From Pseudomonadota bacterium (GTDB taxonomy: Bacteria; Pseudomonadota; Gammaproteobacteria; Burkholderiales; SG8-39), in contig CANGMI010000003.1 in NCBI GenBank assembly GCA_947455195.1, positions 1 to 64,000 on the forward strand: a stretch of DNA of 64,000 bases, written 5' to 3'. Positions 1 to 9,099 of the stretch are shown piece after piece. The first letter of the stretch is position 1; each line of letters starts with the position of its first letter. The translations under genes were made by a program, and so were the position numbers. The notes under the pieces were generated by a model that was given only the letters and a program-made list of their open reading frames with translations, did not search any database and had not been told where the DNA came from.

Positions 1-1
1 G

Positions 2-271
2 GACGCCGAGGGCGACGCAGAGGCAGAGGCTGACGCTGATTCAGAAGGCGATGCCGATGGCGAGGCCGACGAAGACGCTGATGCTGATGAGGACGCCGAG
101 GGCGACGCAGAGGCAGAGGCTGATGCCGAAGGCGATGCCGATGCCGATGCCGGCGAAGACGCTGATGCGGATGCTGATGGGGACGCCGAGAGCGACTCAG
201 AAGTTGGCACTGATGCTGGTGCCGACGTTGGAACCGGGGCGGACGCTGATCTCGATACGGACGAGGAAGTC
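2..271 (+). repeat. 90-bp (30-aa) imperfect tandem repeat encoding an acidic D/A/E/G tract
   Basis: 'gacgccgag(g/a)gcgac' recurs at positions 2, 92 and 182; the first two units are nearly identical, the third diverged. Confidence 0.8.
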
Positions 272-736
272 GACGCAGAGGTGGATGCCGATGCGGATAG
301 CGATGTGGCCATCGCCACGCCGCAGGACTTGCTCGCCGGCGGCACCCCGGTAGCCACTTCGAAGGCACCGCCCGTCTCGAGTATCGACACCGACAGCTGG
401 TTCCAGGAAATCGGTGAATTTCCTCCGTCTGGCGCCCGACCCGAGTCCGCGCTGGAGGTCCGAGGCGAACGCACTGGCGAGATACCCCCATGGACAGAAC
501 AGCGACCGGAGACCGCAACACGCCCCTCGACGTTCAACGGTCCGGAAGCTGGACCTGTCGCGCTCCCCACCGAGACCGACCCACTGCCCCTGGCTGAAAA
601 CCCGTTGACTCAGCAGGTGACAACGAACGACAGCACATCAGGACAGACCATCCTGACAGCGGTAGCGGGAAAGCCCGGTTTCTGGCGACGCGGTGTGACC
701 CGTGCAGGTCGGTGGTGGACGCGCTGGCGCGGCTGA
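2..736 (+). CDS. C-terminal part of an acidic Asp/Ala/Glu-rich repeat protein (5' truncated by window edge)
   Basis: The frame of ORF 281..736 stays open back to base 2 and reads DAEGDAEAEADADSEGDADGEADEDADADE...; non-repetitive tail ends ...GRWWTRWRG*. Confidence 0.6.
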   Translation, partial: DAEGDAEAEADADSEGDADGEADEDADADEDAEGDAEAEADAEGDADADAGEDADADADGDAESDSEVGTDAGADVGTGADADLDTDEEVDAEVDADADSDVAIATPQDLLAGGTPVATSKAPPVSSIDTDSWFQEIGEFPPSGARPESALEVRGERTGEIPPWTEQRPETATRPSTFNGPEAGPVALPTETDPLPLAENPLTQQVTTNDSTSGQTILTAVAGKPGFWRRGVTRAGRWWTRWRG

Positions 737-835
737 GCGAGCACCTGGATCACCGACCCGGCGGTGCCGGATGGAAGCGCCTGGGGCACGTACCAGCCCA
801 TCAGCCGCCCGGCGCACCCACGAGATGCGAACCGG

Positions 836-2320
836 TCAGTTAGTGCGCACGTCCACCGGAGTCAGTGGCGATCGAGACGACGGCGCACGCGCGGCAGCCT
901 GCATGCCCGCGCCAATGCCGGCGAAAATCATGAAGGCCATTGCTACCAGCAGCAGCCCGATACCGGCCATCATCTGCCGGCGACTGAGGACGAAGTAAAC
1001 CGTTTCCGGCAGCGTGTCCGCCTTGGGGTCGATTGATTCGAGTTCGAGCCCGTGGGAGACGCACGCCACAACAGCGCAGGAAACGAGGGCAGAAACCGTG
1101 TTGCGCAATCCAACCGTCGCCACATCAAGCAGGATGACACCGGGCAGTACTGCCTCGACGGGCACGTCGAAATAGACCAGTGCAACTGAACCTGCCGTGA
1201 TCAGTGCAGGCCCCGACATGCCGATCGAGAGCATGGCGCCAACGGGCGCCAGCAGGCAAATCATCAGGACATCGGACGGCCCCAGGCTGCGGCCATACAA
1301 GCCGAAACAGAAAACAGCGACGACCGCCAGGAGTATCACCTCACCCGCACGAAAGAAGAGCGGGACGCTCGGCAAGGCAAACTCGACGAGCGATCGGCGC
1401 AGCCCAAGCCGACCGCTCAGCGCTTCGATGAAGGCCGGAACCGACGCAACGAGCACGCCGGAAACGAGGCTGACCTTGATGGGCTCCAGCAGTACACCCC
1501 AGGCATCGCCGATCGGTCGCCCGCACTGCCTGGCAACCACCCACACACAGATCAGAACCGTGAGGGATGACGCAAGCACGAGCGCGCACAGAAACCCGGC
1601 CATGAGACCAACGCCTTTGGTTCCAAGGGCATCGGCCGTGAACACACCCAGCGCAAAAGCAGCAACCGGAAGCATCAGATTGACACCATCGATCAGCCGT
1701 TCGAGGGTCCTGTAGGCCGCCTCGAGCTGAGTCGTCAGTGCCCTCGAGCGCTGGGAGGGCTGCACGGCAAAGGCCAGACCAAACACGATCACGACGATCA
1801 ACATCGACGGCAGCGTGCCGAAAGCGATGGCGTTGAAGACGTTGTCGGGCAGCAGGGACAGTGCATGCGAGCCCGAGGTAGCCGCCGACTCGGACCCAAA
1901 AAGTGCCATTTGCGTATTCGACTCGGCCTGCCTCACGATCTGACCAAACTCGCCCAGATCGATGTCGCTGAGAGAGGCCCCGATGGACCCGATCGCCGAA
2001 ACGGCCACCCCAAGTGCTGCACACAGAATCATCGCGGCCATCGCTGTCAGGACAAGACCCACGACGCGCAACGCAGGGTTCGGCAATCCATAGACCTGGC
2101 GAAGACCGAACACCACCGACACGAGCGCAAACGGCACCGCGAGCATCTGCAGGAGGCTGGCGTAGAGAAACAGCAGGTCACCCATGAGTCGAGTGATCGG
2201 CGATTGGGGCAGGATCCAGCCCACCAGAGCGCCGCCGAACACCAGCACCGTGAGCACGAGCACGTTCTGACTCCGCGACCCGAGCCGTCGAATGGTTTCA
2301 GCGGAAACCGACTTGTGCAC
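836..2320 (-). CDS. Divergent DAACS-type (dicarboxylate/amino acid:cation symporter) membrane protein
   Basis: 494 aa, multiple TM segments, DAACS-like N-terminus (LLQMLAVPFALVSVVFGL) and C-terminal region; GTG start with upstream AGGAG; no recognisable SSAATLP-like HP1 motif. Confidence 0.65.
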   Translation of the reverse strand: MHKSVSAETIRRLGSRSQNVLVLTVLVFGGALVGWILPQSPITRLMGDLLFLYASLLQMLAVPFALVSVVFGLRQVYGLPNPALRVVGLVLTAMAAMILCAALGVAVSAIGSIGASLSDIDLGEFGQIVRQAESNTQMALFGSESAATSGSHALSLLPDNVFNAIAFGTLPSMLIVVIVFGLAFAVQPSQRSRALTTQLEAAYRTLERLIDGVNLMLPVAAFALGVFTADALGTKGVGLMAGFLCALVLASSLTVLICVWVVARQCGRPIGDAWGVLLEPIKVSLVSGVLVASVPAFIEALSGRLGLRRSLVEFALPSVPLFFRAGEVILLAVVAVFCFGLYGRSLGPSDVLMICLLAPVGAMLSIGMSGPALITAGSVALVYFDVPVEAVLPGVILLDVATVGLRNTVSALVSCAVVACVSHGLELESIDPKADTLPETVYFVLSRRQMMAGIGLLLVAMAFMIFAGIGAGMQAAARAPSSRSPLTPVDVRTN

Positions 2321-2424
2321 GCTGCACGCTCCTGTGCATGGGTGGCGGACCAGATCGATTCATTCGCGTCTGCTGGGGAAAGACCCAGCCGGGAGTCGCC
2401 GGAACATGCATCGTCCGGTGCCGG

Positions 2425-3711
2425 TCAGAGCTTCAGTGGCTCGGGGCAAACGACAGCTATGGCTGCGCACCCGACGACCACGTTGGTGCCCGTGCGGATC
2501 ATCGCGCAAAACGGATCAACCGCTGCAAAGAGAATGAAGGCCGCCTCGAAAGGCACCGACAGATAACTGCACGCAGTGCCGACAAGAGTCACCGTGACAG
2601 TGCCTGCCATGCCGGCAGACGCAAATCCGGTCAGTGCCGAAACGAACATCAGGAGCGCGAATTCGTCGATCGATATCTGACGCCCATAAAGCGCGGCGAC
2701 AAACATCGTGGCGCACACGAGATAGGCCACGACACCCGCCCTGAGAATCGAGACGGTCAGAGGCACCAGCAACTCGACCCGGAATCGAGCGAACTTCAGG
2801 TCGTCCGCGAGGGCTGCCATCATGGCTGGCATGCACGTCGCGCTGTTGTTCGTCGCAATACCCAACGCAAACGGCTCCCGCAGCGCAGAAAAAACCTCGC
2901 GCAGACTGCAATGCGCACGCCGCTTCAGAACGAGGATGGCAAGGCCCATGACGATGACGCTCGGCACGAGAAAGGCCAGCACAAAGCGGGTCATTGCGAT
3001 CAGGGGCTCCACGCCGGTGGTAGCGATCTGGCTCGCCGTCATGCAGACGAGCACGAAAGGTATGGGCAGGTTTGCCCAGCGCGTGAGCGTCTGGCATGTG
3101 CGATAGACGGTCTCGAGCGAGGTGGTCAGTCCCTCAGACACCCTTGCGGGGATACCACCCGCGGCTGCCCCGAACAGCAAGGCAAAGATGAGGGCCTTGA
3201 GTGCCTCGCCATTGGCAAGCGAGGCAAAGATATTCGACGGAATGAGCGAAGTGATGACGTCACGGACCGTGAGCGCCTTGACCGACTCATCATCAGCACG
3301 CAAGGTCATCTGGACGTTGTTGCGATCGGCGTCCACCCCCACAAGACCACCGAGCGAGGCCTGGGTTGCCTCAGGCAGATTGGCGCCGGGGTTGTAGACC
3401 ATCAGCCCCAGGCCGGGCACCGCTGCTGCCACCACGGACGCGAGGATGAAAACCCAGAGAACCCGCTTGGCAATCTTGCCAGCGCCACCTTCATGAAAGA
3501 GCGTCTGCAGGCTGAAGATGACAGATGACATCATGAAGGGCAATACGATCATCTTCAGCAGATCGATGTAGGCCTCCCCGATGACCGAAAGCCCCATCGA
3601 GAATCGGGGTTGCCACGACCCGAGTACCGCCCCGAGGGCGATGCAAGCCACGATCACCCAGGGGTTGAGTGCTACCTGCTGAATACGATGCAATCGGTCC
3701 GCCACACTCAC
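2425..3711 (-). CDS. Dicarboxylate/amino acid:cation symporter (DAACS family)
   Basis: 428 aa; 'YIDLLKMIVLPFMMSSVIFSL', 'ATNNSATCMPAMM' at the HP1 position, 'VDPFCAMIRTGTNVVVGCAAIAVV' matching the DAACS TM8 pattern. Confidence 0.85.
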   Translation of the reverse strand: MSVADRLHRIQQVALNPWVIVACIALGAVLGSWQPRFSMGLSVIGEAYIDLLKMIVLPFMMSSVIFSLQTLFHEGGAGKIAKRVLWVFILASVVAAAVPGLGLMVYNPGANLPEATQASLGGLVGVDADRNNVQMTLRADDESVKALTVRDVITSLIPSNIFASLANGEALKALIFALLFGAAAGGIPARVSEGLTTSLETVYRTCQTLTRWANLPIPFVLVCMTASQIATTGVEPLIAMTRFVLAFLVPSVIVMGLAILVLKRRAHCSLREVFSALREPFALGIATNNSATCMPAMMAALADDLKFARFRVELLVPLTVSILRAGVVAYLVCATMFVAALYGRQISIDEFALLMFVSALTGFASAGMAGTVTVTLVGTACSYLSVPFEAAFILFAAVDPFCAMIRTGTNVVVGCAAIAVVCPEPLKL

Positions 3712-4628
3712 CGACCAGCCTCTTTTCGGTTGCGCTCGAGAATCGACGCGACGGTTGGCTTGTTGGGCATCGAGTCGAGAAACTCGTTGATGTAGGCCAG
3801 AAGGGGGCCATCCCGCATGTTGACCGCGATCGCCAGCGCCGACTCCAGATCCGTGAACGTCACGCTTCGCAGGGTCAGCGCGAGGCCTGCATCTTCCTGC
3901 AGTACCCCTCTGACCTCCACTTCGTCGCGGTAGATCGCGGCGACTGTGCCACGCTTGACCGCTTCCACCGCCGCGTCCCAGTTGCGAAACCTCACCAATT
4001 TGGCCGCCGGAAAATTGGTCACGGCAAAGTCCTCGAAGGCCGACTGCTGGATCACGCCCAGCGTGCCCGAAAAGTTGCGCACCATCGCGGGCACCGGTCG
4101 GTCTCCGGAAATCTTCGCCAGGGCCACCCGGTTGAACAGAAGCGCGTGGGGAATGTGAAGGTAGGTGTGACTGAAACGGACCATCTGCGCGCGCGCCAGC
4201 GTTCGCGCGAGCTTGCTCAGGCCGATGTCGGCGCGCCCCTGCGCCACCATTTCGGTGACCTGGTTATAGGTCATCGCGGACCGGTCAAACCGTACGCCTA
4301 CCCGCAAGGTGGCCGCGATGGCACTGGCAAGTTCGATGTCGTAGCCGACCAGGCGTCCGCCTTTCTCGTCGACAAAAGGCGGGGCGGGCAGACCAATGAC
4401 GGCTGCCACCAGTTCTCCTCGACGAATGATGCGTGCGAGTTCCGGCGCAACCAGACGACCGTCATCAAGCCGAACGACCCCACCGGATCGCCGATCGGTG
4501 TCCTCATTCGCCCTTGCCACCCGTGCAGCGGCGACAAGCAGGATCCCTGTCAGCAGCAGGCAACCCAGCAGCCGTGCGACATTGGCGGCCTTTCCCGAAA
4601 CCATCGACAGCGTTCCTCCAGCGAGCAT
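3708..4628 (-). CDS. Extracellular solute-binding protein, family 3 (SBP_bac_3)
   Basis: N-terminal signal peptide; 'GYDIELASAIAATLRVGVRFD...EMVAQGRADIGLSKLARTLARAQMVRFSHTYL'; 4-bp overlap with the downstream DAACS gene. Confidence 0.85.
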   Translation of the reverse strand: MLAGGTLSMVSGKAANVARLLGCLLLTGILLVAAARVARANEDTDRRSGGVVRLDDGRLVAPELARIIRRGELVAAVIGLPAPPFVDEKGGRLVGYDIELASAIAATLRVGVRFDRSAMTYNQVTEMVAQGRADIGLSKLARTLARAQMVRFSHTYLHIPHALLFNRVALAKISGDRPVPAMVRNFSGTLGVIQQSAFEDFAVTNFPAAKLVRFRNWDAAVEAVKRGTVAAIYRDEVEVRGVLQEDAGLALTLRSVTFTDLESALAIAVNMRDGPLLAYINEFLDSMPNKPTVASILERNRKEAGR

Positions 4629-4783
4629 CCGTGCGGGTTTTATTGCAGGGAATCGGGGGGCAACATAGCAGAGACCGGTGGCCGCACAGGCGCCCGGGCG
4701 ACAAACTTATTGATTCGTAAATATTGCTCGGTCTATGCTTGGTAAACGCCGATTGAAAATCACGTGAGTGGAGCCTGAAAGTC

Positions 4784-5788
4784 GTGATCCCGTACTCTGC
4801 CCCAGCCCACGTCGATACGTTGCCGGTACTTGACCTGGCCCCCTGGATAGACGGCACCGATCGAGCGTCGGTGGCTCACGCCCTGCATCAGCACGCTCAG
4901 GTCTGTGGCTTCTTCTACCTCGCCAACCATGGCATACCGCAGAACCTCACCGCCGCCGTACTCGAGCAGACGCGGATCTTCTTCAATCGTCCGGTTGATG
5001 AACTGATGCAACTGGATATCTCGCAGTCGCCCGTTCGACGAGGCTATGAGCCGATGGCATGGCAAACGCTCGACATCGGTTCGGCGCCCGACCTGAAGGA
5101 GAGCTTCTTCATCGGCACAGACCTGGGCCCCGAGCATCCCTACGTGCGCGAAGGGGTTCCCGGATATGGTGCAAACCGCTGGCTACCCGACAGCGCACCC
5201 GGCTTGACGGCGTTTCGCCCGACGATCGAAGCCTATTACGCGCAGGTGAAGGCAGTGACCGAGACGCTGCTCGGGGTGTTCGCGCTCGCCATGGAACTGC
5301 CGGAAGACCACTTCAACGCATCCCTCCGGGATCCCATCGCGACCTTGCGTCTCATTCACTATCCGCCCCAACCTGCCAAGGCGGAGCGGAACCAGATCGG
5401 ATGCGGTGCGCATACCGACTGGGGAGCGCTCACCCTGTTGCTCCAGGACAGCACCGGCGGACTCGAAGTCTGCGACGCGAGCGGCCAGTGGATCGCAGCG
5501 CGGCCAATCGACGGCACACTGCTGGTGAATTTCGGCGACATGATGCCGCGCTGGACCAACGGCCTCTACCACTCCAATCTGCATCGCGTGAAGAATGCGA
5601 GCCCCGAGCGTCACCGCTACTCGGTCGCGTTCTTTCACGATCTCAACTATCACGCACGGGTCGAATGCCTGCCGGCGATGAGGCCTCCGGTTGGCGAACC
5701 GCTCTACCCGCCCTGCACGGTTGGCGAGCATATCGAGGAGATGTACCGCAGGACCTTCGGGGCAGTAACAGCGAAGGCCAGCGCCTGA
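4784..5788 (+). CDS. 2-oxoglutarate/Fe(II) oxygenase, isopenicillin N synthase-like family
   Basis: DIOX_N-like 'VLDLAPWIDG...CGFFYLANHGIP'; Fe ligands 'HTDWGALTLLLQD' and 'SNLHRVKN...RHRYSVAFFHD'. Confidence 0.9.
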   Translation: MIPYSAPAHVDTLPVLDLAPWIDGTDRASVAHALHQHAQVCGFFYLANHGIPQNLTAAVLEQTRIFFNRPVDELMQLDISQSPVRRGYEPMAWQTLDIGSAPDLKESFFIGTDLGPEHPYVREGVPGYGANRWLPDSAPGLTAFRPTIEAYYAQVKAVTETLLGVFALAMELPEDHFNASLRDPIATLRLIHYPPQPAKAERNQIGCGAHTDWGALTLLLQDSTGGLEVCDASGQWIAARPIDGTLLVNFGDMMPRWTNGLYHSNLHRVKNASPERHRYSVAFFHDLNYHARVECLPAMRPPVGEPLYPPCTVGEHIEEMYRRTFGAVTAKASA

Positions 5789-5836
5789 CGCATCGCCCGC
5801 GAGAAAACACCGTGCCCAGGCTGGCCTGAGCCCCGC

Positions 5837-6826
5837 TCAACGAGCTGCGCCAGCGCCCTCGCGGCGATAGGCAAACGCCGCATCGAAGCGACCCAGGATG
5901 TAATCGCCGCAGCTGACCTCGGGATAACGTGCCGGTTCTCCCGGTCGGGTCACGGGCACGATCGGGGTATCGAAATCCGGATCGGCGAATACCGCGATCG
6001 AGAGGCGCTCGCGCCCGGAGCTGTTGACGACGCGGTGTGGATTGGACTTGAATCGGTCGTTGGTCCAGCGCCCCAGAAGATCACCGGCATTGATGACGAG
6101 GGTGCCCGGGATCGGGTGCGCGGTGACCCATTGCGCGTCACGAGTCATTACCTGCAAGCCACCCACATCATCCTGATGCAGCAGCGTGATGACCCCATAG
6201 TCGGTATGGGGCGCGACGCCGAACTGGTCCTCACCGGCGTCAGGGTCCTGGGGCGGGTAGTAAACCAGCGTACCGCGCGAGATGGGCTTGTCGAACCGAC
6301 GCTTGAAGTAGTCAGGCGAAATGCCCAGACCGGCTGCCAGTGCGCCGAGCAAGGCACCCGCGCACCCGTGCGCCGCATCCAGATACGCATTGAGCGTCGG
6401 ACGCAACGCGGGCATCCAGTCGGGCCATCGGTTGGGTCCGATCATCCGGTTGCCGGAGAGATAGTCCGGGTCATCATCGGCGACATCGCGTCCCCAGATG
6501 AAGCTCTCCTTCAGGTCGACCCGCGCCCGCTCATGCATCTTCGCCTGGCCCACCTGGAGAAAACCCCGGTGCCGGTCCGCGGGCTTCACCGCAAGCTTTT
6601 TTTCAAGAGGCTGTGCGAAGAAGTCCCGTGCCAGACGATCCGTGCGGTCGATCAGATCCTGAGCGATGCCATGATTGCTCACGTAGAAGAATCCGATGGC
6701 CTCGGCCGCGTCTCGCATGCGCTCGCCCACTCGGCGCGTCGCATCAGGGTCGCCCGCCGTCAGCGGTGCCATGTCGATGACAGGAATCTCACCCGCGTCA
6801 ATCCAGCGGGCGCTTGCGTAGCTCAT
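5837..6826 (-). CDS. 2-oxoglutarate/Fe(II) oxygenase, isopenicillin N synthase-like family
   Basis: 'IPVIDMAPLTAGD...IGFFYVSNHGI', 'HTDYGVITLLHQDDVGGLQV', 'NPHRVVNSSGRERLSIAVFAD'; start set at 6826 (MSYASARW) behind GAGGAGGGG. Confidence 0.9.
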   Translation of the reverse strand: MSYASARWIDAGEIPVIDMAPLTAGDPDATRRVGERMRDAAEAIGFFYVSNHGIAQDLIDRTDRLARDFFAQPLEKKLAVKPADRHRGFLQVGQAKMHERARVDLKESFIWGRDVADDDPDYLSGNRMIGPNRWPDWMPALRPTLNAYLDAAHGCAGALLGALAAGLGISPDYFKRRFDKPISRGTLVYYPPQDPDAGEDQFGVAPHTDYGVITLLHQDDVGGLQVMTRDAQWVTAHPIPGTLVINAGDLLGRWTNDRFKSNPHRVVNSSGRERLSIAVFADPDFDTPIVPVTRPGEPARYPEVSCGDYILGRFDAAFAYRREGAGAAR

Positions 6827-6878
6827 ATCCCCTCCTCGTGAATGACGGGGGCTGCGACCCTGCCCCCGGCTGCCCCGC

Positions 6879-7703
6879 TCAACGCCCGGCCGCAGCCAGA
6901 CGCCGCTCGAGCCATCGCACGCCCCAGGAGGCAGCAAGGATCAGCAGCAGATACTCCAGCACGAGAAAGGTGTAGATCTCGAGCGGACGGTACTCGGTCA
7001 CATTCACCTCGTTGGCACGCCGGGTGAGTTCCTGCAACCCGATCACCGACACGAGGGACGACATCTTGAGAACATAGACAAACTGGTTGCCCAGCGCGGG
7101 CAGGATGGTGCGAATCGCCTGCGGAAAGATGATGAAGCGCAAGACCTGCCACGCGTTGAGTCCAAGCGTCTCGGCAGCCTCTCGCTGCCCGCGGGGTACC
7201 GACTGCAATCCGGCTCGAAACACCTCGGCCTCGAAGGCGGCATCGGACAAGGCCAGCGCGAGCACCCCGGCCGCGAAGGCACCGAACTGCACCCCGAGCA
7301 CGACCGGCAATCCGTAATAGACCCACAGGAGCAGCACGAGCAAGGGCACGGCCCTGAAGCACTCGACATAGACACGGCTCACGCCGCGCAAGATCTTCCA
7401 GGGTGCGCGTGCTGCAGCCGCGAGCGCGGCCCCCAGCACGATCGACAGCGCGATGGCACTCACCGACAGGGAAACCGTGAGCCCGAGCCCCGTGAGCAGG
7501 AACCGCAGGTTCGAGGCACCCTTGGGGCGCATGGGGTCGAGGACGTACCAGCCCCAGGTGTAATTGCCGTTGCCGGCACACCCTTCGAGCAGACACACCC
7601 CCAGCAGCATGACAAGCACCGTTGGTGCTGCACACAACCACCCGGAGCCGCCGCCGAGGCCCCTGCCGACAGGCGCGCGGCAGGCTACTTGCGAGCGAGC
7701 CAC
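6879..7703 (-). CDS. Amino-acid ABC transporter permease (His/Glu/Gln family)
   Basis: 'ECFRAVPLLVLLLWVYYGLPV', 'SDAAFEAEVFRAGLQSVPRGQREAAETLGLNAWQVLRFIIFPQAIRTILPALGNQFVYVLKMSSLVSVIG'. Confidence 0.92.
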   Translation of the reverse strand: MARSQVACRAPVGRGLGGGSGWLCAAPTVLVMLLGVCLLEGCAGNGNYTWGWYVLDPMRPKGASNLRFLLTGLGLTVSLSVSAIALSIVLGAALAAAARAPWKILRGVSRVYVECFRAVPLLVLLLWVYYGLPVVLGVQFGAFAAGVLALALSDAAFEAEVFRAGLQSVPRGQREAAETLGLNAWQVLRFIIFPQAIRTILPALGNQFVYVLKMSSLVSVIGLQELTRRANEVNVTEYRPLEIYTFLVLEYLLLILAASWGVRWLERRLAAAGR

Positions 7704-8479
7704 TTCTGCTCGAGTCGCTCGAAATAGCCCTCCGACTTCTTCAATGCAATCCAGTTGTCAAGGAAGGTGAGCCAGGTCGGATCACCCTGCTGCACCGGGT
7801 AGGCAAAGGGCCGCTTGTTGCGCATGTCGCCCGTTGACCCGACCACCGCCAGCGCCGGGTAGGTCTGCACCAGCGCCGCTGCCTCGATATTGCTCGTGAC
7901 AGTCACGAGGGCGCGCCCGGCAAGCACCTCCTGAAAACCATTGGCCGGTTTCTCGACCGCCTTCACGGTGGCCAGCGGAAAGTGCGCCCGCGCCTGCTCA
8001 TCGAACACGGTACCCATCAGCACCGCGACGCTGACGCCCTTCTTGTTGATGTCGGCCCACGACTTGAACCGAGCGGCGTTGGTCTTGAGGACCAGAGGCA
8101 CCGTACCGGCTTCGATGTAGGGCGCAGTGAATGCGACGGTCTTGGCTCGAGCCATGTTGAGAGAGGCGCCCCCCGCAAAGAGGTCATAGCGGTCCGAAAC
8201 GATACCCGGCACGAGCGTTGCCCACTCGGTGGGGACCCATTCGAGCTTCACGCCCATGTCGCGGGCAAGCTGTTCCATGGCTTCGATGTCAAAGCCCTTG
8301 TACTCGTTGGTGGCCGTATCGCGCACGGACATCGGGTTGAAGTCACCGGTGGTCCCCACTCGCAGCGACCCGCGCTCGAGAATGGTGTTCAGATGCGAGC
8401 GGCTCTGCGCAACCACAACCGAGCACGCAAGCGCCGTAACGAGGCTCGCGGCAAGAGCAAAGAGTCGGGATGTCTTCAT
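7685..8479 (-). CDS. Transporter substrate-binding protein, family 3
   Basis: Signal peptide; 'LERGSLRVGTTGDFNPMSVRD...YKGFDIEAMEQLARDMGVKLEWVPTEWATLVPGIVSDRYDLFAGG'. Confidence 0.92.
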   Translation of the reverse strand: MKTSRLFALAASLVTALACSVVVAQSRSHLNTILERGSLRVGTTGDFNPMSVRDTATNEYKGFDIEAMEQLARDMGVKLEWVPTEWATLVPGIVSDRYDLFAGGASLNMARAKTVAFTAPYIEAGTVPLVLKTNAARFKSWADINKKGVSVAVLMGTVFDEQARAHFPLATVKAVEKPANGFQEVLAGRALVTVTSNIEAAALVQTYPALAVVGSTGDMRNKRPFAYPVQQGDPTWLTFLDNWIALKKSEGYFERLEQKWLARK

Positions 8480-8521
8480 GAAAACTCCAAAACGCCGTCT
8501 GGCATGGAAATATGGGGCAAT

Positions 8522-8554
8522 GCCGGGCGCAAGATAGCTGATCTTGCGCCCGGC
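8522..8554. promoter_or_regulatory. Perfect 14-bp-stem inverted repeat in the divergent SBP/ridA intergenic region
   Basis: gccgggcgcaagat-agctg-atcttgcgcccggc; no adjacent T-run. Confidence 0.7.
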
Positions 8555-8635
8555 GTCTCGTCCGGTCTTGCCGCGCGGGGGAAGTCCGAGCGGCTATCAT
8601 CCTCGCAATCTTCCCTTTTCCCGAGGAGCCCTCGC

Positions 8636-9043
8636 ATGGCACAGATCGAAATATTGAACCCGCCCTCGCTGGGCGTCCCGCTTGGCCAGTACTCGCAGAT
8701 CACGAGGGTCAAGGCGAGCGAATTTCTCTTCATCGCCGGGCAACTGTCGTGCGACAAGCAGGGTGCCGTCGTCGGCGCTGGCGACTTCGACCGCCAATGT
8801 CGGCAGGTGTTTGCCAATCTCGGCGACGCGCTGCAATCGGTGGGCGCAGGCTGGGGCAACATCGTGCAGTTCACGACCTATCTCGTGCATTCTCAGGATA
8901 TCCCGGGCTTCATGACCTTCAGGCTCCGCGAGTTTCCGCAGATGTTTCCGAACGGCGCCTATCCGCCCAACACGCTCCTCATGGTCGATCGACTGGTGCA
9001 GGAGCCCTTCCTGGTCGAAGTGCAGGCGATCGCGGCCCTCTGA
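8636..9043 (+). CDS. RidA family protein (YjgF/YER057c/UK114)
   Basis: MAQIEILNPPSLGVPLGQYSQ...FLFIAGQLSCDKQG...NIVQFTTYLVHSQD...PPNTLLMVDRLVQEPFLVEVQAIAAL; start ATG 8636 after GAGGAG. Confidence 0.85.
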   Translation: MAQIEILNPPSLGVPLGQYSQITRVKASEFLFIAGQLSCDKQGAVVGAGDFDRQCRQVFANLGDALQSVGAGWGNIVQFTTYLVHSQDIPGFMTFRLREFPQMFPNGAYPPNTLLMVDRLVQEPFLVEVQAIAAL

Positions 9044-9099
9044 CCGGCACGCCGACACACACCGGCCCCCACCGTCCGTCATCACCGGATCACGCCCCA

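Noticed and set aside
1-271. Possible CRISPR-like array at the start
   Set aside because: The 90-bp periodic repeat is codon-aligned and encodes a continuous acidic peptide; no repeat/spacer alternation.
2338-3528. 396-aa plus-strand ORF
   Set aside because: Antisense to a clear DAACS gene; Arg/His/Gly-rich composition typical of shadow frames in GC-rich DNA.
3669-4745. 358-aa plus-strand ORF
   Set aside because: Antisense to the SBP gene, low-complexity shadow-frame composition, no recognisable domain.
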